64,000 nucleotides of DNA from Oscillospiraceae bacterium (GTDB lineage Bacteria > Bacillota > Clostridia > Oscillospirales > Ruminococcaceae), in the NCBI GenBank assembly GCA_009777725.1, contig WRLG01000001.1, forward strand, positions 1 through 64,000. Reading direction: 5' to 3'. Positions within the stretch are counted from its first letter, which is position 1. Each line of letters begins with the position of its first letter. Below, piece by piece: positions 63,738 through 64,000 of the stretch. Made by a program: the position numbers and the translations under genes. The notes beneath the pieces were generated by a model that had not been told where the DNA came from, did not search any database, and saw only the letters and a program-made list of their open reading frames with translations.

Positions 63738-64000
63738 AATTTTTTCCCAATAAGCCCTAGCCGCCTGCTCCGCCTTGTTGTTTCCGTATTGATAGTAACC
63801 CCTGTCTTTGAGCGTATCCGGCAGGTATTGCTGTTTGATGTAGCTGTTGGAGTAATCGTGGGGGTAGAGATAATGCTGCCCCTTAACGGCGTTGCCCTCG
63901 CCGTCCGCGTGGACGTTTTGGAGATGGCGGGGGATTTCGCCTAAAACGCCGTTTTTGACATCCTGTAAAGCTCTTCCCATTGCCATGTGTGCCGTGTTGG
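63732..64000 (-). CDS. rarA: RarA/MgsA recombination ATPase, C-terminal part (runs off window)
   Basis: RarA is an AAA+ clamp-loader-like ATPase that acts at stalled replication forks. The visible 89 codons, open to the window edge, have AMGRALQDVKNGVLGEIPRH, YLYPHDYSNSYIKQQYLPD and the final EQAARAYWEKIK, matching the C-terminal tetramerisation domain. The ATPase part lies outside the window. The ATG at 63986 in the track is internal. Confidence 0.85.
   Translation of the reverse strand, partial: NTAHMAMGRALQDVKNGVLGEIPRHLQNVHADGEGNAVKGQHYLYPHDYSNSYIKQQYLPDTLKDRGYYQYGNNKAEQAARAYWEKIK

Noticed and set aside
1-64000. CRISPR array.
   Set aside because: No regularly spaced repeat-spacer pattern was seen; LRR and 16-residue repeats are coding repeats without spacers.

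Overview
The window looks like a low-to-mid GC Firmicutes chromosome, most likely class Clostridia (Oscillospirales-like). The evidence is the infC-rpmI-rplT block led by a rare start codon, the topA-trmFO and plsX-rnc neighbourhoods, a tRNA-Leu(UAA) with encoded CCA, strong sigma-A type promoters, and Clostridia-like MobA/MobL, DUF3102 and Tn916-type integrase remnants. I used no database search; assignments rest on reading motifs in the supplied sequence.

Layout. (1) 0-8 kb is a decayed defence island on the minus strand: a type I restriction system without hsdM (hsdS cut by an IS4-type element, hsdR without its N-terminus and frameshifted), a 5'-truncated reverse transcriptase, an intact two-gene unit (HsdR_N-type nuclease plus an unrecognised 433-aa protein), and recombinase, ISAs1 and integrase debris. 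(2) 8.2-9.5 kb holds a leucine-rich-repeat lipoprotein with a divergent promoter pair. (3) 10.1-21.5 kb is the most remarkable block: an apparently intact minus-strand cluster with an Hsp70/actin-fold ATPase, three zinc-ribbon/coiled-coil/DUF6273 proteins, a radical-SAM activase, two coiled-coil proteins, a 16-residue-repeat protein and an AAA+ ATPase fused to a trypsin-like protease. The three DUF6273 C-termini are hypervariable between constant flanks, as in targets of diversity-generating retroelements (DGRs). (4) 21.7-25.2 kb is a decayed mobile element ending in an integrase and a copy of the 3' half of tRNA-Leu. (5) 25.7-29.6 kb carries rtcB-prfH behind a leader-peptide/terminator attenuator, then DUF503, DsbA-like and phosphatase genes. 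(6) 30-47.5 kb is a graveyard of conjugative/mobilisable element genes (retroelement RT, E2-like and JAB genes, an IS1634-like element, SIR2-TPR, FRG protein, primase-helicase, VirD4, MobA/L, excisionase, integrase) ending in a second tRNA-Leu fragment. (7) 47.6-50 kb has a toxin-antitoxin pair, a repressor with operator, a lipoprotein and a third integrase stub beside the intact tRNA-Leu. (8) 50-64 kb is ordinary core chromosome: HD-GYP, fba, infC-rpmI-rplT, an rRNA methyltransferase, dprA, topA, trmFO, plsX, rnc, a chemotaxis receptor and the end of rarA.

How it fits together. Three integrase-att modules in one orientation next to tRNA-Leu indicate repeated, stacked integration at its 3' end. 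The accreted DNA brought defence-type cargo, most of it now broken. The intact exceptions stand out: the Hsp70/AAA-protease/DUF6273 cluster, the HsdR_N pair, and rtcB-prfH (rescue of ribosomes with cleaved decoding centres). These are the best candidates for systems still under selection.
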